Source: CAVZBW01 sp963773635 (GTDB taxonomy: Bacteria > Actinomycetota > Acidimicrobiia > Acidimicrobiales > RAAP-2). Taken from it: a DNA stretch of 64,000 nucleotides. The stretch spans positions 124,001-188,000 of the forward strand of contig CAVZBW010000002.1 of NCBI GenBank assembly GCA_963773635.1. The letters run 5' to 3'. This document shows positions 17,219-25,261 of the stretch, piece by piece; the first letter of the stretch is position 1, and every line of letters starts with the position of its first letter. The position numbers and the translations under genes are program-made. A model generated the notes under the pieces. That model was not told where the DNA came from, did not search any database, and saw nothing but the letters and a program-made list of their open reading frames with translations.

Positions 17219-18184
17219 TCACCCCGTGGTCGTCGTGGCGGTGGTGGTCGTCGTCGGGGGCACGGTCGTCGTGGTGTCCGTGGTCGGGGTGGACGTCGTG
17301 CTCGTGGGCGGCGGCGAGGTGGTGGTGGGCGACGAGGTGTCCTGGGTGGTGGGCGGCGCTCCGCCGCCGCCGCCATTGTTGGACGTGCCGGTGACGCTGG
17401 TCTGCCCGGCGGTCGTCGACGTCGTCGGGGACGAGGTGGTGGATGCCGGATCGGTCTTGGCCGTCGCCGACTTGCCGGTGGTGGTGGTCGCCGTCGTCGT
17501 GGTGGTGGTCGCCTTGGGCGGACGGGTGGTCGTCGTGGTGGTCGGCGGGGAGCCACCGATGGCGGAGAGCACCGCGGTGATCGTCGACTGCGGCGGCTTG
17601 GGCACCTTGGCCCCGGCCGGCACGAACGCCACCGTCACCAGCTGGCCGTTGGTCAGCGCGAGGCCGCTCGGGTCCGAGACGGAGTGACCGGTCGACTGCG
17701 AGAAGTTGGACCAATAGACGACCTTCACCACGCCCTTCTTGCCGGCGTCCGGCGTGCCGGCGGGGCAGGTGTCGCCGTTTCGGAGCACCTTGGACCCGGG
17801 GTAGCCGAAACTGCTCGACGTGAGCGTGAGGCCCGGATAGCTGTCCACGAAGCGGCCCAGGGTGGCCTGGGACCGGTTCTGGAGGGTGATGGCCAGCACG
17901 CCGCTCCCCGGAGTCGTGACCCCGGCGCCGGAGGACGAGGCCGGGAGGTCCGCCTCCTGGCTGCCACAGCGCACGAAGGAGAGACCCGCATACCAGGTCG
18001 TGGGCTTGGCGTTGGAGGCCGTCTGCGCGTATTCGTACCGGGCGAACCCAACGGAGAAGAGACCGAGCACGAGGATGAGGGCCAGACCCATGTACCAGTT
18101 GACCGGGGTCTTCCCGCGATAGGTGCGACTGCTCCCGGTCGCGGCCGCACGACTTACCCATTTGCCCGATGAGCTCCCACGCAT
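17219..18184 (-). CDS. Membrane-anchored protein with Thr-rich C-terminal tail
   Basis: The 321-aa product has a basic cytoplasmic N-terminus, one span (about 33-49, LALILVLGLFSVGF), an exported domain of about 170 residues with two Cys (FVRCGSQ, NGDTCPAG) and a tail of about 110 residues made almost only of Thr, Ser, Pro and Gly (TTTTTTRPP, TNNGGGGG-like runs). The Thr-rich tail could be O-mannosylated or span the wall; that is inference. The domain family is not recognised. It sits between the BTAD regulator (8 bp) and the nucleotidyltransferase (10 bp), so it is part of that operon. Confidence 0.75.
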   Translation of the reverse strand: MRGSSSGKWVSRAAATGSSRTYRGKTPVNWYMGLALILVLGLFSVGFARYEYAQTASNAKPTTWYAGLSFVRCGSQEADLPASSSGAGVTTPGSGVLAITLQNRSQATLGRFVDSYPGLTLTSSSFGYPGSKVLRNGDTCPAGTPDAGKKGVVKVVYWSNFSQSTGHSVSDPSGLALTNGQLVTVAFVPAGAKVPKPPQSTITAVLSAIGGSPPTTTTTTRPPKATTTTTTATTTTGKSATAKTDPASTTSSPTTSTTAGQTSVTGTSNNGGGGGAPPTTQDTSSPTTTSPPPTSTTSTPTTDTTTTVPPTTTTTATTTTG

Positions 18185-18192
18185 GGAGCCCG

Positions 18193-18963
18193 CTACCCTA
18201 CCGGCTGGCGGCTCCCAATTGAGAGCTCCCGGTACAGCTCGAGGGTCTGGCGGTGCACCACGCCCCGATAGCGTGCCTCCTGGCCGCGTCGGGTGGGCCC
18301 GGCGTCCCCGTAGCCCGACCGGGAGGCCAGCTCCTCCATCACGCCCTCCAACCCCAGCCGGTCGCCGATGGCATCCGTGGCACGCAGGAGGAGACGATAG
18401 AGACGCTCGTCGGCGCAGCCCCGCAGCGCTGTCCGGAGGAGATCCGCCGCCTCCCGCCCGTTGCCGGCTCCGAGCTCGGCCAGCGCCGCTCGTTCGGCCA
18501 GATCGGCGATGGAGGCCTCGATCTCCGCCTGGTGGCCGTCGAGGACGGCCCAGTCGGGGGCGCGCAGGCCGTCAAAGGGTCTGCCGCGGACGAGTCGAAG
18601 TGCCCGGCGCCAGCTCGCGGGGTCGTCTCGCCGGCTCAGCTCTCCGAAGTGCGACCAGTCGGTGCCCACCGTGGCACCCAGCTGCAGGCGGCCGTGAGAA
18701 CGGGGAAGGTGGTCGAGGCCGAGGAGGGAGCGGCCGAGCGCCCGCCGAGCCTCCGACGAGACCGAGTGGACGGTGGCGAGGGCCATCGTCCGGTCGGGCC
18801 AGAGGGCGGCGACCCACTGTTCGGTGCAGACCCCGTCCCGGTGCGCGGCGAGGTAGGCCACGAGGTCCAGGGCCCAGGGTCGGCGGAAGGGGCGGGCGGC
18901 CCCGTGCACGAGGACCGGACCGAGGATCGAGACCTCCACCTCCGGTCGCGGCGGGCACGGCAT
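18193..18963 (-). CDS. Stand-alone BTAD-domain (SARP-like) regulator
   Basis: The 256-aa protein has an OmpR/PhoB-like winged helix (VEVSILGPVLVHGAARP, WALDLVAYLAAHRDGV, ALWPD) followed by a helical bacterial transcriptional activation domain (DWAVLDGHQAEIEASIADLAE onward). This is the SARP layout without the ATPase or TPR extensions. Many Actinobacteria carry this module only as the C-terminus of a LysM-BTAD protein; no LysM is seen here. ATG 18963 is chosen; GTG 18990 adds a His-rich nonapeptide. It is first in a run with the Thr-rich membrane protein and the sugar-nucleotide genes, which it may regulate. Confidence 0.7.
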   Translation of the reverse strand: MPCPPRPEVEVSILGPVLVHGAARPFRRPWALDLVAYLAAHRDGVCTEQWVAALWPDRTMALATVHSVSSEARRALGRSLLGLDHLPRSHGRLQLGATVGTDWSHFGELSRRDDPASWRRALRLVRGRPFDGLRAPDWAVLDGHQAEIEASIADLAERAALAELGAGNGREAADLLRTALRGCADERLYRLLLRATDAIGDRLGLEGVMEELASRSGYGDAGPTRRGQEARYRGVVHRQTLELYRELSIGSRQPVG

Positions 18964-19006
18964 GTGGCAGTGCGGGTGGGAGGAAGGCACGCAGGGAACG
19001 GTCGCC

Positions 19007-19621
19007 CTAGAGCCAGCCCTTGACGAGCTCCTCCCTCCTCACCTCCCACTCCTCCGCCGTCATGGCGAACCGGAGGTGGTCCTCCCAGCGCCCGTCGATC
19101 TCGAGGAACCGCTCGGACAGGCCCTCCTGGCGAAGCTCGAGCTTCTCCACCACCCGCCGGCTCGGACGGTTGCGCGGAATGATCGAGATCTCGACCCGGT
19201 GCAGCCCGAGGGTGTCGAACGAGAACCGCAGGGCGCATGCCACTGCCTCGGGCACGTAGCCCCGACCGGCCATGGCCTGGTCGACCCAATAGCCGACGAA
19301 CCCGCTCTGGAACGGTCCCCGCTGGATCGACGAGAGCGTGATCTCCCCGACCAAACGATCCCCCACAAAGATGCCAAACCCGTATCCGGTCCCGAGCTGT
19401 CGCTCCCGGTCGCGAATGGCGCAACGGGCGGCGAAGCTGGCGCGATCCTCGGCGGGTGGCGGCGCCCCCCGAGGGCGGGGCTCCCAAGGGACGAGCCAGT
19501 CGCGGCAGCGGGTACGGACCTCGTGCCACTGCTCGTAGTCGCCCTCGACGAAGGTGCGGAGCGTGATGCGCCGGCCTGGCAACTCGAGGGGCGCCACCTT
19601 CGACGCTCGCGCCGACCTCAC
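19007..19621 (-). CDS. GNAT acetyltransferase (RimJ/RimL type)
   Basis: The protein of about 204 aa has the RimJ/L fold: LPGRRITLRTFVEGDYEQW at the start, LVGEITLSSI, and the acetyl-CoA loop region YWVDQAMAGRGYVPEAV followed by HRVEISIIPRNRPSRRVVEKL. Such enzymes acetylate protein N-termini or small amines. The start is ambiguous (GTG 19621 or the GTG at 19597). The long frame upstream to 20419 is antisense to the thioesterase gene and is not real. It is divergent from the thioesterase. Confidence 0.8.
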   Translation of the reverse strand: MRSARASKVAPLELPGRRITLRTFVEGDYEQWHEVRTRCRDWLVPWEPRPRGAPPPAEDRASFAARCAIRDRERQLGTGYGFGIFVGDRLVGEITLSSIQRGPFQSGFVGYWVDQAMAGRGYVPEAVACALRFSFDTLGLHRVEISIIPRNRPSRRVVEKLELRQEGLSERFLEIDGRWEDHLRFAMTAEEWEVRREELVKGWL

Positions 19622-19825
19622 CGGTGCCCTCCGGCCATGGGAAACCGTCTCCCTGCCACGCCGCATGGTGGCAGGTCGGAAGGGTGGGGCGCCAACAGGA
19701 TCGGTGGCCACCGGTTCTCGGCGTTGGCGCTGGAGGCGCCTGGCCCGCTCATGAGCTGGGACAAGACCCGGCGGCCGGACGCCGGGCCACGCCCCGGTCG
19801 TCGCACGGGCACGCCACAATGTGGG

Positions 19826-20545
19826 ATGACCCTGCGGGAGTACGTCTCGCACCGCTCGGTGCGGCTCGCCGACGCCACCATGGCGGGACGTCTCCGGCTC
19901 GACGCGCTGAGCCGTTACCTCTCCGAGGTGGCTCAGGACGACGTCGAGGATGCCGGATACCAGGAACCGGTCGGCTGGCTGGTCCGCCGCACCACGCTGA
20001 CCATCGCGCGCTTCCCCTCGCTGGGCGAGCGCCTCCGGCTCGCCACGCGCTGCTCTGGCGCAGGGCCCCGATGGGCAGAGCGCACGACCGAGGTCACGTC
20101 GGCCACGGATCCCGGCGATCTCGCGATCCGCGCGACGGCGCTGTGGGTCGCCATCGATCCGAGGAGTGGGCGGCCGACCCGGCTCGGCGCGGAGTTCGAC
20201 CGCATCTACGGTCCGGCAGCGGGTTCGACACGACCCTCGACCCGACTCGCGCATCCGCCACCCGACCCTGACCTCGACACCCGGTCCTGGCCCTTGCGCT
20301 CCACCGACTTCGACGTCTTTGGCCACGTCAACAATTCGATCCACTGGGCGGCCGTGGAGGACGAGCTCGCGATCGCCGGGGGACGGCCTCCCGGGCGCGC
20401 CGAGATGGAGTACCACCATCCGGTGCTCCCGATCGGCGGGCTCGAGGTGGGCCGGCGATGCCTAGGCGACGAGATCGAGGTTTGGCTCCTCCAGGCGGGC
20501 CGGCGCGTCGCCTCGGCCCTCCTCCGGGACTCGGCGGCCGGCTGA
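19826..20545 (+). CDS. Acyl-ACP thioesterase-like double hot-dog protein
   Basis: The 239-aa protein shows two hot-dog halves. The first starts with VRLADATMAGRLRLDALSRYL and AQDDVEDAG. The second carries the classic DFDVFGHVNNSIHWAAVEDEL, where D, H and N form the FatA/FatB-type catalytic region. It would release fatty acids from ACP or CoA. ATG 19826 is chosen because homology begins there; ATG 19751 would add 25 low-complexity residues. It stands alone between the acetyltransferase (divergent) and the sulfotransferase (convergent). Confidence 0.8.
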   Translation: MTLREYVSHRSVRLADATMAGRLRLDALSRYLSEVAQDDVEDAGYQEPVGWLVRRTTLTIARFPSLGERLRLATRCSGAGPRWAERTTEVTSATDPGDLAIRATALWVAIDPRSGRPTRLGAEFDRIYGPAAGSTRPSTRLAHPPPDPDLDTRSWPLRSTDFDVFGHVNNSIHWAAVEDELAIAGGRPPGRAEMEYHHPVLPIGGLEVGRRCLGDEIEVWLLQAGRRVASALLRDSAAG

Positions 20546-20571
20546 CGGACTCCAATCGCTGACCAACGCGT

Positions 20572-21585
20572 CTAACGGTCCTTGGCGAAGCGCTCGACCA
20601 CGCGCCGCATCCGGCGTTGCTCGTCCGGATCGAGCGAGGCTCGCCAGCCCTCCGGCCGACCCGCCCGGGACCGCCGCATGGAATATCCCTTTCCGGGCCT
20701 TTGGGAGCGCGCGACGTAGCGCTCGAGCTCGGGCAGCCGCGTGCCTCCGAGCTCGCGAGCCACCCCGGCGAGGCTCTCGAGCGGGTCTTGGACCACGTCG
20801 TCGTAATTGAGCGCGATCCAGTCGGGGTGTTGCGAAATCGTCTCGCTCACGACCGCCGATGCAAAGGCGGCCCACCACGCGCAGGATTCCAGCACGTCGA
20901 GCCGGGTCGGCAGGGGGGGCAGGCCGAGCGGGTCGACGAAGCGCCGGCGGTTGACAGGATGCTCGTAGGCACGCCGGAGCTTCTCGAAACGGTCGGGTCC
21001 GGTGCCCAACCGGTAGAGGCTCGCGCCGACGGCGAGCGGGTCTCTCCGGACGGCGACCACCCGCCGCGGCCGGTACCGCTCCACCAGCCAGTCCAGAGCG
21101 AAGAGCGCGTAGACGGTCTTCACGAGGACCGGGCGGTCGGGAACGCTCCTCTCCGCAGGCGCGGGCAGCAGGCGGAGCTTCACCCGGCGCGACGCCTGGA
21201 GGAGGGTCCGCGCCCACCTCGTGGCGGGCCGCTCGACGGCCGGGGGGAGCCGGGAGAAGGCGCCCACGACGGCCTCGGGGACGGGGCGGATGGGCCAGGC
21301 GCCCGAGAACGCGGCATCCCACAGCGCGACATAGTCGGCGAGGTCGGGACCGTCCTCGCCCGGCTCCAGGACGGGGTAGCGAGACAGGGCCGGCTCGTGA
21401 CGCGCCAGGGGGTTCACTCCCGGACTGTCGGGCTCGTGGAGGTAACGGCTGCCGGTCCCGAGACTGAGGGCCGTCGCGATCCACGAGGTCCCCGAGCGTT
21501 CCGGCCCGACGACCAGGATGGCCTCGCTGTTCGGGTGCGCCGGAGCCGGGCCGGCGGGGATGCGCTCGCCGGGGAGCTCGGGCAC
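20572..21585 (-). CDS. PAPS-dependent sulfotransferase
   Basis: The 337-aa protein carries the 5'-phosphosulfate-binding loop VVGPERSGTSWIATAL and a 3'-phosphate segment VVAVRRDPLAVGASLYR, both hallmarks of sulfotransferases. ALNYDDVVQDP near the C-terminus also fits. It would move sulfate from PAPS to a carbohydrate or lipid hydroxyl. There is no signal peptide, so it acts in the cytoplasm. GTG 21585 is the first plausible start, with homology from residue 20. Sulfated glycolipids would fit the glycosyltransferases of this window, but that is inference. Confidence 0.8.
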   Translation of the reverse strand: MPELPGERIPAGPAPAHPNSEAILVVGPERSGTSWIATALSLGTGSRYLHEPDSPGVNPLARHEPALSRYPVLEPGEDGPDLADYVALWDAAFSGAWPIRPVPEAVVGAFSRLPPAVERPATRWARTLLQASRRVKLRLLPAPAERSVPDRPVLVKTVYALFALDWLVERYRPRRVVAVRRDPLAVGASLYRLGTGPDRFEKLRRAYEHPVNRRRFVDPLGLPPLPTRLDVLESCAWWAAFASAVVSETISQHPDWIALNYDDVVQDPLESLAGVARELGGTRLPELERYVARSQRPGKGYSMRRSRAGRPEGWRASLDPDEQRRMRRVVERFAKDR

Positions 21586-21689
21586 GGCGTATGTTCCCCA
21601 TCGCCCCCGCCGCTGTCAACAGGGATGGCGGTCGATCGGGTTGCGCGGACCCGGCGCTCGAGGGGACGAACGGCTCGAGTGGCCGAGGT

Positions 21690-22328
21690 TCAGGCGGCCA
21701 GTCGCCGGCGCAGGTCCTCGACGCCGTCCCCATCGAGCTCGGGGAGGGCCACGGGGCGGCCGCTCGCCACGAGGAGGATCGCCTCACCGGTCCCGTTGAC
21801 CTCCGGCCCCTCGCCGTACGACCAATCGAGGTCCGTGGCCACGAGGTGCAGACCGGCCACCCGCTTCTTCGACCCCACGAAGCCACCCAGCCCGGGCACG
21901 ACGCCGAGCGCCGCGGTCAGCCGGTCCTCCGGCATCACCCTCGGTTGACCGAGGGGCCGTCGAATGTCCTGGTGGTGGATCAGGTGGTCGACCAGTCCCT
22001 CCTGCGGCTTGATCATCTTGGTGATGCCCTTGCGGATGTTTTGCTGGTGGATCGAATCGAACACGGCCAGGATCTCGGCGGGCGAGTGGCTGGACCCGAA
22101 GCCGATCGACTCCTCGAGAGAGGCCTTGGGCACGTTGAAGCCGTGACGCGCCACCTTGCCCACCATCGTCGGCAACGGGGTCGTGTAGCCGATGCACATG
22201 TGACTGATCACGTCGCGCACGCGCCAGCCCTGGCAGAGACTCGGATGGTCCCACTGGTCAACGCTCAGCCCGTGCAAGAACTCGCTGATCGCGGCCATCT
22301 CCTCGAGCCGCATCCGGTCGTAGTCCAT
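21690..22328 (-). CDS. DinB-fold protein, mycothiol-dependent maleylpyruvate isomerase family
   Basis: The 212-aa protein has the N-terminal four-helix DinB/MDMPI fold: LEEMAAISEFLHGLSVDQWD, SLCQGWRVRDVISHMCIG (metal His), and DHLIHHQDIRRPLG with the conserved HHQD. The family includes mycothiol-dependent isomerases and S-transferases, though most members are uncharacterised. ATG 22328 is preceded by GGGGGAGG. The substrate is unknown. Confidence 0.8.
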   Translation of the reverse strand: MDYDRMRLEEMAAISEFLHGLSVDQWDHPSLCQGWRVRDVISHMCIGYTTPLPTMVGKVARHGFNVPKASLEESIGFGSSHSPAEILAVFDSIHQQNIRKGITKMIKPQEGLVDHLIHHQDIRRPLGQPRVMPEDRLTAALGVVPGLGGFVGSKKRVAGLHLVATDLDWSYGEGPEVNGTGEAILLVASGRPVALPELDGDGVEDLRRRLAA

Positions 22329-22413
22329 CGATTCCTCCCCCTCGCTCCGGGCCCCCAATCGGGCCCCCCCAATTTCGTCGCGCCCGGCCCGCACGGATCA
22401 CTCCGGGCGATCC

Positions 22414-22721
22414 GTGCACGGGCCGGACATCCCACTGGAGGCGCTCTCGGCGCTCGGAGCTCGCGGCGGCGCTTGGACGCCGACGCTCCTGACCGTCTGG
22501 CGCGACGGTCGGGCCCACTCGCCGATGGCCGACGGGCAGCGCCACCACTACCAAGAGGCCCTCGCCGCCGGGGCCTTTGGCGCCCGCACGTTTCTCGGCC
22601 GCCCCGGATTCTGCATGGGGGACGCAGCAGACCTCGTCACGTACGACGCAGACCCCGCCAGGACCCCGACGTCCTGCGGCAACCCGCGGCCATCGTCCGG
22701 CGCGGCCGCAGGGTGCGCTAG
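22414..22721 (+). pseudogene. Remnant of a metal-dependent amidohydrolase C-terminus
   Basis: One plus-strand frame reads GGAWTPTLLTVWRDG and then FLGRPGFCMGDAADLVTYDA, as in the C-terminal part of imidazolonepropionase-like amidohydrolases (GARADLVVYDADP). Near 22660 the match jumps to another frame, RQDPDVLRQPAAIVRRGRRV, which ends at TAG 22721. The N-terminal metal-binding part and the segment between are missing, so this is a decayed fragment. It overlaps the stop of the convergent hydrolase by 4 bp. Confidence 0.55.
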
Positions 22722-23485
22722 GAGGTGCGGGCCAGCGCGGCCCGCACAAAGCCGGCGAATCCCTGCGGGTCCGAGACGTGGGCGACGTGCGTCGCACCTT
22801 CGATGACGTGCTCGGGTTGGCCGGTCAGGACGGCGATGCGGTGCGAGGCCTCCTGGCTGTACGGCCAGCTCCGGGAGCCGTGCCCGATCACACTTGGCAC
22901 CTCCAGGTCAGACCAGTCGTAGGGGGCCTCGAGCTCGGACGCCAGGTCGGCGCAGAAGGCGTCGCCCTCCCGGCGTCGCTCCTCGCGCGCCTCGTCCGAG
23001 AGCCGGTCCCAGGCGTCCCGCCCGCTGACGGCCACGTAGATCCGCTCGGCGATCTTGCCCGGGTCCTCGCCGCTCGCGATGGCCTCGAGCGAGCGCCGCG
23101 GCTCAGGCGGCCAAAAGTCCATCCACGGCACGGGGGGCTCCCAGAGACCCAGCGCTCGGACGGAATCCGGTCTCGTGATCGCCGCGAGCACGGCGACGTG
23201 GGACCCGAAGCTGTGCGCCACCACCACGGAGGGGCAGTCCCCGATCACCTCGAGCAGGTCCCGGGCGTGGTCCGCAAGGGACCTTGCGGGATCGAGCCCG
23301 ACCGATGCGCCGTAGCCGCGCCGGTCGTAGGTCGTCACACGCAGGTCCGTCAGGTGCCCCCGGACCGCCCCGAAGCTGGCCGACCGGTCCGCCGCCCCGT
23401 GCACCAGGATGACCGGCGGCCCGAGCCCGTCGGCAGGTTCCTCGACCGTGGCGATGACGCCTCCGGGCGTCCGGATCTCGGTCAC
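22718..23485 (-). CDS. Alpha/beta hydrolase
   Basis: The 255-aa alpha/beta-fold enzyme has the oxyanion HG in VILVHGAADRS, the nucleophile elbow AHSFGSHVAVL (Ser) and a terminal catalytic His in EGATHVAHVSDP. LTTYDRRGYGASVG-like strands complete the fold. It lacks a signal peptide. The specificity is unknown; the family includes esterases and haloperoxidase-like enzymes. The start is GTG 23485. Confidence 0.8.
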   Translation of the reverse strand: MTEIRTPGGVIATVEEPADGLGPPVILVHGAADRSASFGAVRGHLTDLRVTTYDRRGYGASVGLDPARSLADHARDLLEVIGDCPSVVVAHSFGSHVAVLAAITRPDSVRALGLWEPPVPWMDFWPPEPRRSLEAIASGEDPGKIAERIYVAVSGRDAWDRLSDEAREERRREGDAFCADLASELEAPYDWSDLEVPSVIGHGSRSWPYSQEASHRIAVLTGQPEHVIEGATHVAHVSDPQGFAGFVRAALARTS

Positions 23486-23558
23486 GGTGCTTGACTAGCC
23501 GTCCTGACGAACCCGATCAAGTTGACGACGCCTTGCGTGGGTGGGGGTGGTCGCTCGG

Positions 23559-24731
23559 TCAAAGCTCCGAGAGTCGACGGACGAGGAACCGACGCTCCAC
23601 GTCAGTGGCGGCCAGCCGCAGGGCGCGCTCGAACGCCCGGCGGGCTTCGTCGTCGCGGCCGAGACGGCGCAGCAGCTCGGCCCGGGTGGAATGAAGATAG
23701 CGGTAGTCGCCGAGATCGAGCGAGTCGATGAGCTCGAGCGCTTGTTGGGGCGCGCCAGCCTCGGCGACAGCAACCGCCCGATTGAGGGCAACGACTGGCG
23801 AGCCGGTAAGACGTTCGAGGCGTTCGTAGAGCACCGTGATCTCGTTCCAGTCGATCTCCTCCTCGGCTTGCAGCGACGCGATCGCCGCCTGGAGCACGTA
23901 CGGACCGGCAGGCGATCGCAGCGCCAGCGCTTGTTCGAGCGCAGAGCGGCCAGCGTCGATCTTTGCCCGGTCGTGCCGGGAGCGATCCTGCTCGGCCAGC
24001 GGGATCAGCTCGCCCTCCGCCACGCGCGCCTCGCGGCGTGAGTCGTGGAGCAGCATTAGGGCGACCAGCCCGTACACCTCCGGCTCGTCGGTCATCAGCT
24101 CAGTCAGGAGTCGCCCCAGCCGGATCGCCTCGGCGGCGAGATCGCCTCGGTCGGTGTAGCCCTCGTTGAAGATCAGGTAGATGACGGCCAGCACCGCCGA
24201 CAAGCGGTCCGGCAGCACGCGGTCGGGGGGCACCGCGAACGGGATCCCCGTTGCCTTGATCTTGGCCTTGGCCCGCGAGACCCGGCGCTTCATCGTCTCC
24301 TCGGATACGAGGAAGGCGCGAGCGATCTCCTCGGTGGTGAGGCCTCCCAGGGCACGCAGCGTCAGCGCCACCTGCGCCTCGACGGCCAGCGTCGGATGAC
24401 AGCAGGTAAAGATCAGCTTCAGCCGATCATCACCGATCGTGCTGTCGTCGAGGTCGATCTCGTCCATGGTCGCGGTCAGCCGATCGTTCTGGAGCAGCCG
24501 TCGCTTGTCCTGGAGCGTCCGCTCGCGTCGCAGGCGGTCGATGGCGCGGTTGCGGCCGGTGGCCACCAACCAGGCCACCGGGTGCTCCGGCACCCCGGCA
24601 TCGGGCCACCGCTCGGCCGCGATCGTAAAGGCCTCCTGTGCGGCTTCTTCGGCGAGATCGACGTCACCGAGGAAGCCGACCAGGGAAGCCAAGACGCGGC
24701 CCCACTCGCGCCGGAAGACCTCCTCGATCAG
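23559..24731 (-). CDS. ECF42-group sigma factor with C-terminal TPR-like extension
   Basis: Sigma region 2 (EEAAQEAFTIAAERW, PVAWLVATGRNRAIDRLRRE) is followed by region 4 (LTTEEIARAFLVSEETMKRR) and a C-terminal helical domain of about 220 residues (DUF6596/TPR-like). This is the ECF42 layout, which is known to go with a DGPF protein. Coding similarity extends upstream of TTG 24692 as LIEEVFRREWGRVLASLV with no ATG, GTG or TTG. CTG 24731 overlaps the YCII stop as CTGA and lies after GGAGG, so a rare CTG start is proposed; otherwise the protein starts at 24692. Confidence 0.75.
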   Translation of the reverse strand: MIEEVFRREWGRVLASLVGFLGDVDLAEEAAQEAFTIAAERWPDAGVPEHPVAWLVATGRNRAIDRLRRERTLQDKRRLLQNDRLTATMDEIDLDDSTIGDDRLKLIFTCCHPTLAVEAQVALTLRALGGLTTEEIARAFLVSEETMKRRVSRAKAKIKATGIPFAVPPDRVLPDRLSAVLAVIYLIFNEGYTDRGDLAAEAIRLGRLLTELMTDEPEVYGLVALMLLHDSRREARVAEGELIPLAEQDRSRHDRAKIDAGRSALEQALALRSPAGPYVLQAAIASLQAEEEIDWNEITVLYERLERLTGSPVVALNRAVAVAEAGAPQQALELIDSLDLGDYRYLHSTRAELLRRLGRDDEARRAFERALRLAATDVERRFLVRRLSEL

Positions 24732-25084
24732 AAGGCATCCTCCGTTGGGATCTCCACCAAAGGCCGGACCTCGACCGCACCGCCGAGCCGCACCGCCGGA
24801 ATCCGCTGGACGAACTCCAACGCTTCGTCCAGGTTGGAGGCGTCGAGCACGTAATAGCCGCCGAGCACCTCCTTCGTGTCGGCGAAGGGGCCGTCGGTGA
24901 TCAACGCTTCGCCGGGACCGTGACGGACTGTGGTCGCGGTCTCGGCGGGTTGCAGGTGGGCGCCTCCGATGCAGCGCGGGTCCTCGCGCAGCGCCAGGTA
25001 GGCAGCGTTTACGGGTCCGTACTCGTCGGGGTCGAGCGCTTCGTGGCTGCCAGGCTTCGGGAAGATGAGCAGTGCGTACTTCAT
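24728..25084 (-). CDS. YCII/DGPF-domain protein, ECF42 partner
   Basis: The 118-aa ferredoxin-like protein has the DGPF signature in LITDGPFADTKEVLGGYYVL and starts MKYALLIFPKPG. ATG 25084 follows AAGGAGG by 5 nt; a frame reaching 25183 has no signal. The YCII fold is thought to be enzymatic or regulatory. Genetic linkage to ECF42 sigma factors is well known, and here the two genes overlap by translational coupling. The signal they respond to is not known. Confidence 0.85.
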   Translation of the reverse strand: MKYALLIFPKPGSHEALDPDEYGPVNAAYLALREDPRCIGGAHLQPAETATTVRHGPGEALITDGPFADTKEVLGGYYVLDASNLDEALEFVQRIPAVRLGGAVEVRPLVEIPTEDAF

Positions 25085-25187
25085 TTTTGCCTCCTTGGGT
25101 GGATCATCTCTCGACATCGAGACGAATAGGCGGCACCGCAGGGGACGGCGACTGTCGAAATTCTTCCGGTTGGTGTCTGCCACGTGG

Positions 25188-25261
25188 TGGGGACGGAGGG
25201 ATTCGAACCCTCACTGGGGGCGTTTTAAGCGCCTTGCCTCTGCCGATTGGGCTACGTCCCC
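25188..25261 (-). tRNA. tRNA with UAA anticodon (Leu) but short variable loop
   Basis: A full cloverleaf folds on the minus strand: acceptor GGGGACG/CGTCCCC, D-stem GCC/GGC with loop AATCGGCAG, anticodon stem AGGCG/CGCCC (one A-C mismatch at the top), loop CTTAAAA and T-arm GAGGG TTCGAAT CCCTC. Discriminator A is followed by an encoded CCA (25185-25187). The anticodon is UAA, that of leucine; the loop is the same as in actinobacterial tRNA-Leu(UAA). However, the variable loop is only 5 nt (CCAGT) instead of the long arm of tRNA-Leu, so the amino acid identity is uncertain. The 5' end overlaps the esterase stop. Confidence 0.85.

Noticed and set aside
25223..25229. Reading the tRNA as tRNA-Lys or as a stop-decoding suppressor
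   Set aside because: The best stem pairing fixes the loop as CTTAAAA with U33, giving UAA. Shifting the anticodon to UUA breaks the stem pairs.
25185..25261. tRNA as an attachment site for an integrated element
   Set aside because: No integrase, no direct repeat of the tRNA 3' end and no phage-like genes on either side.
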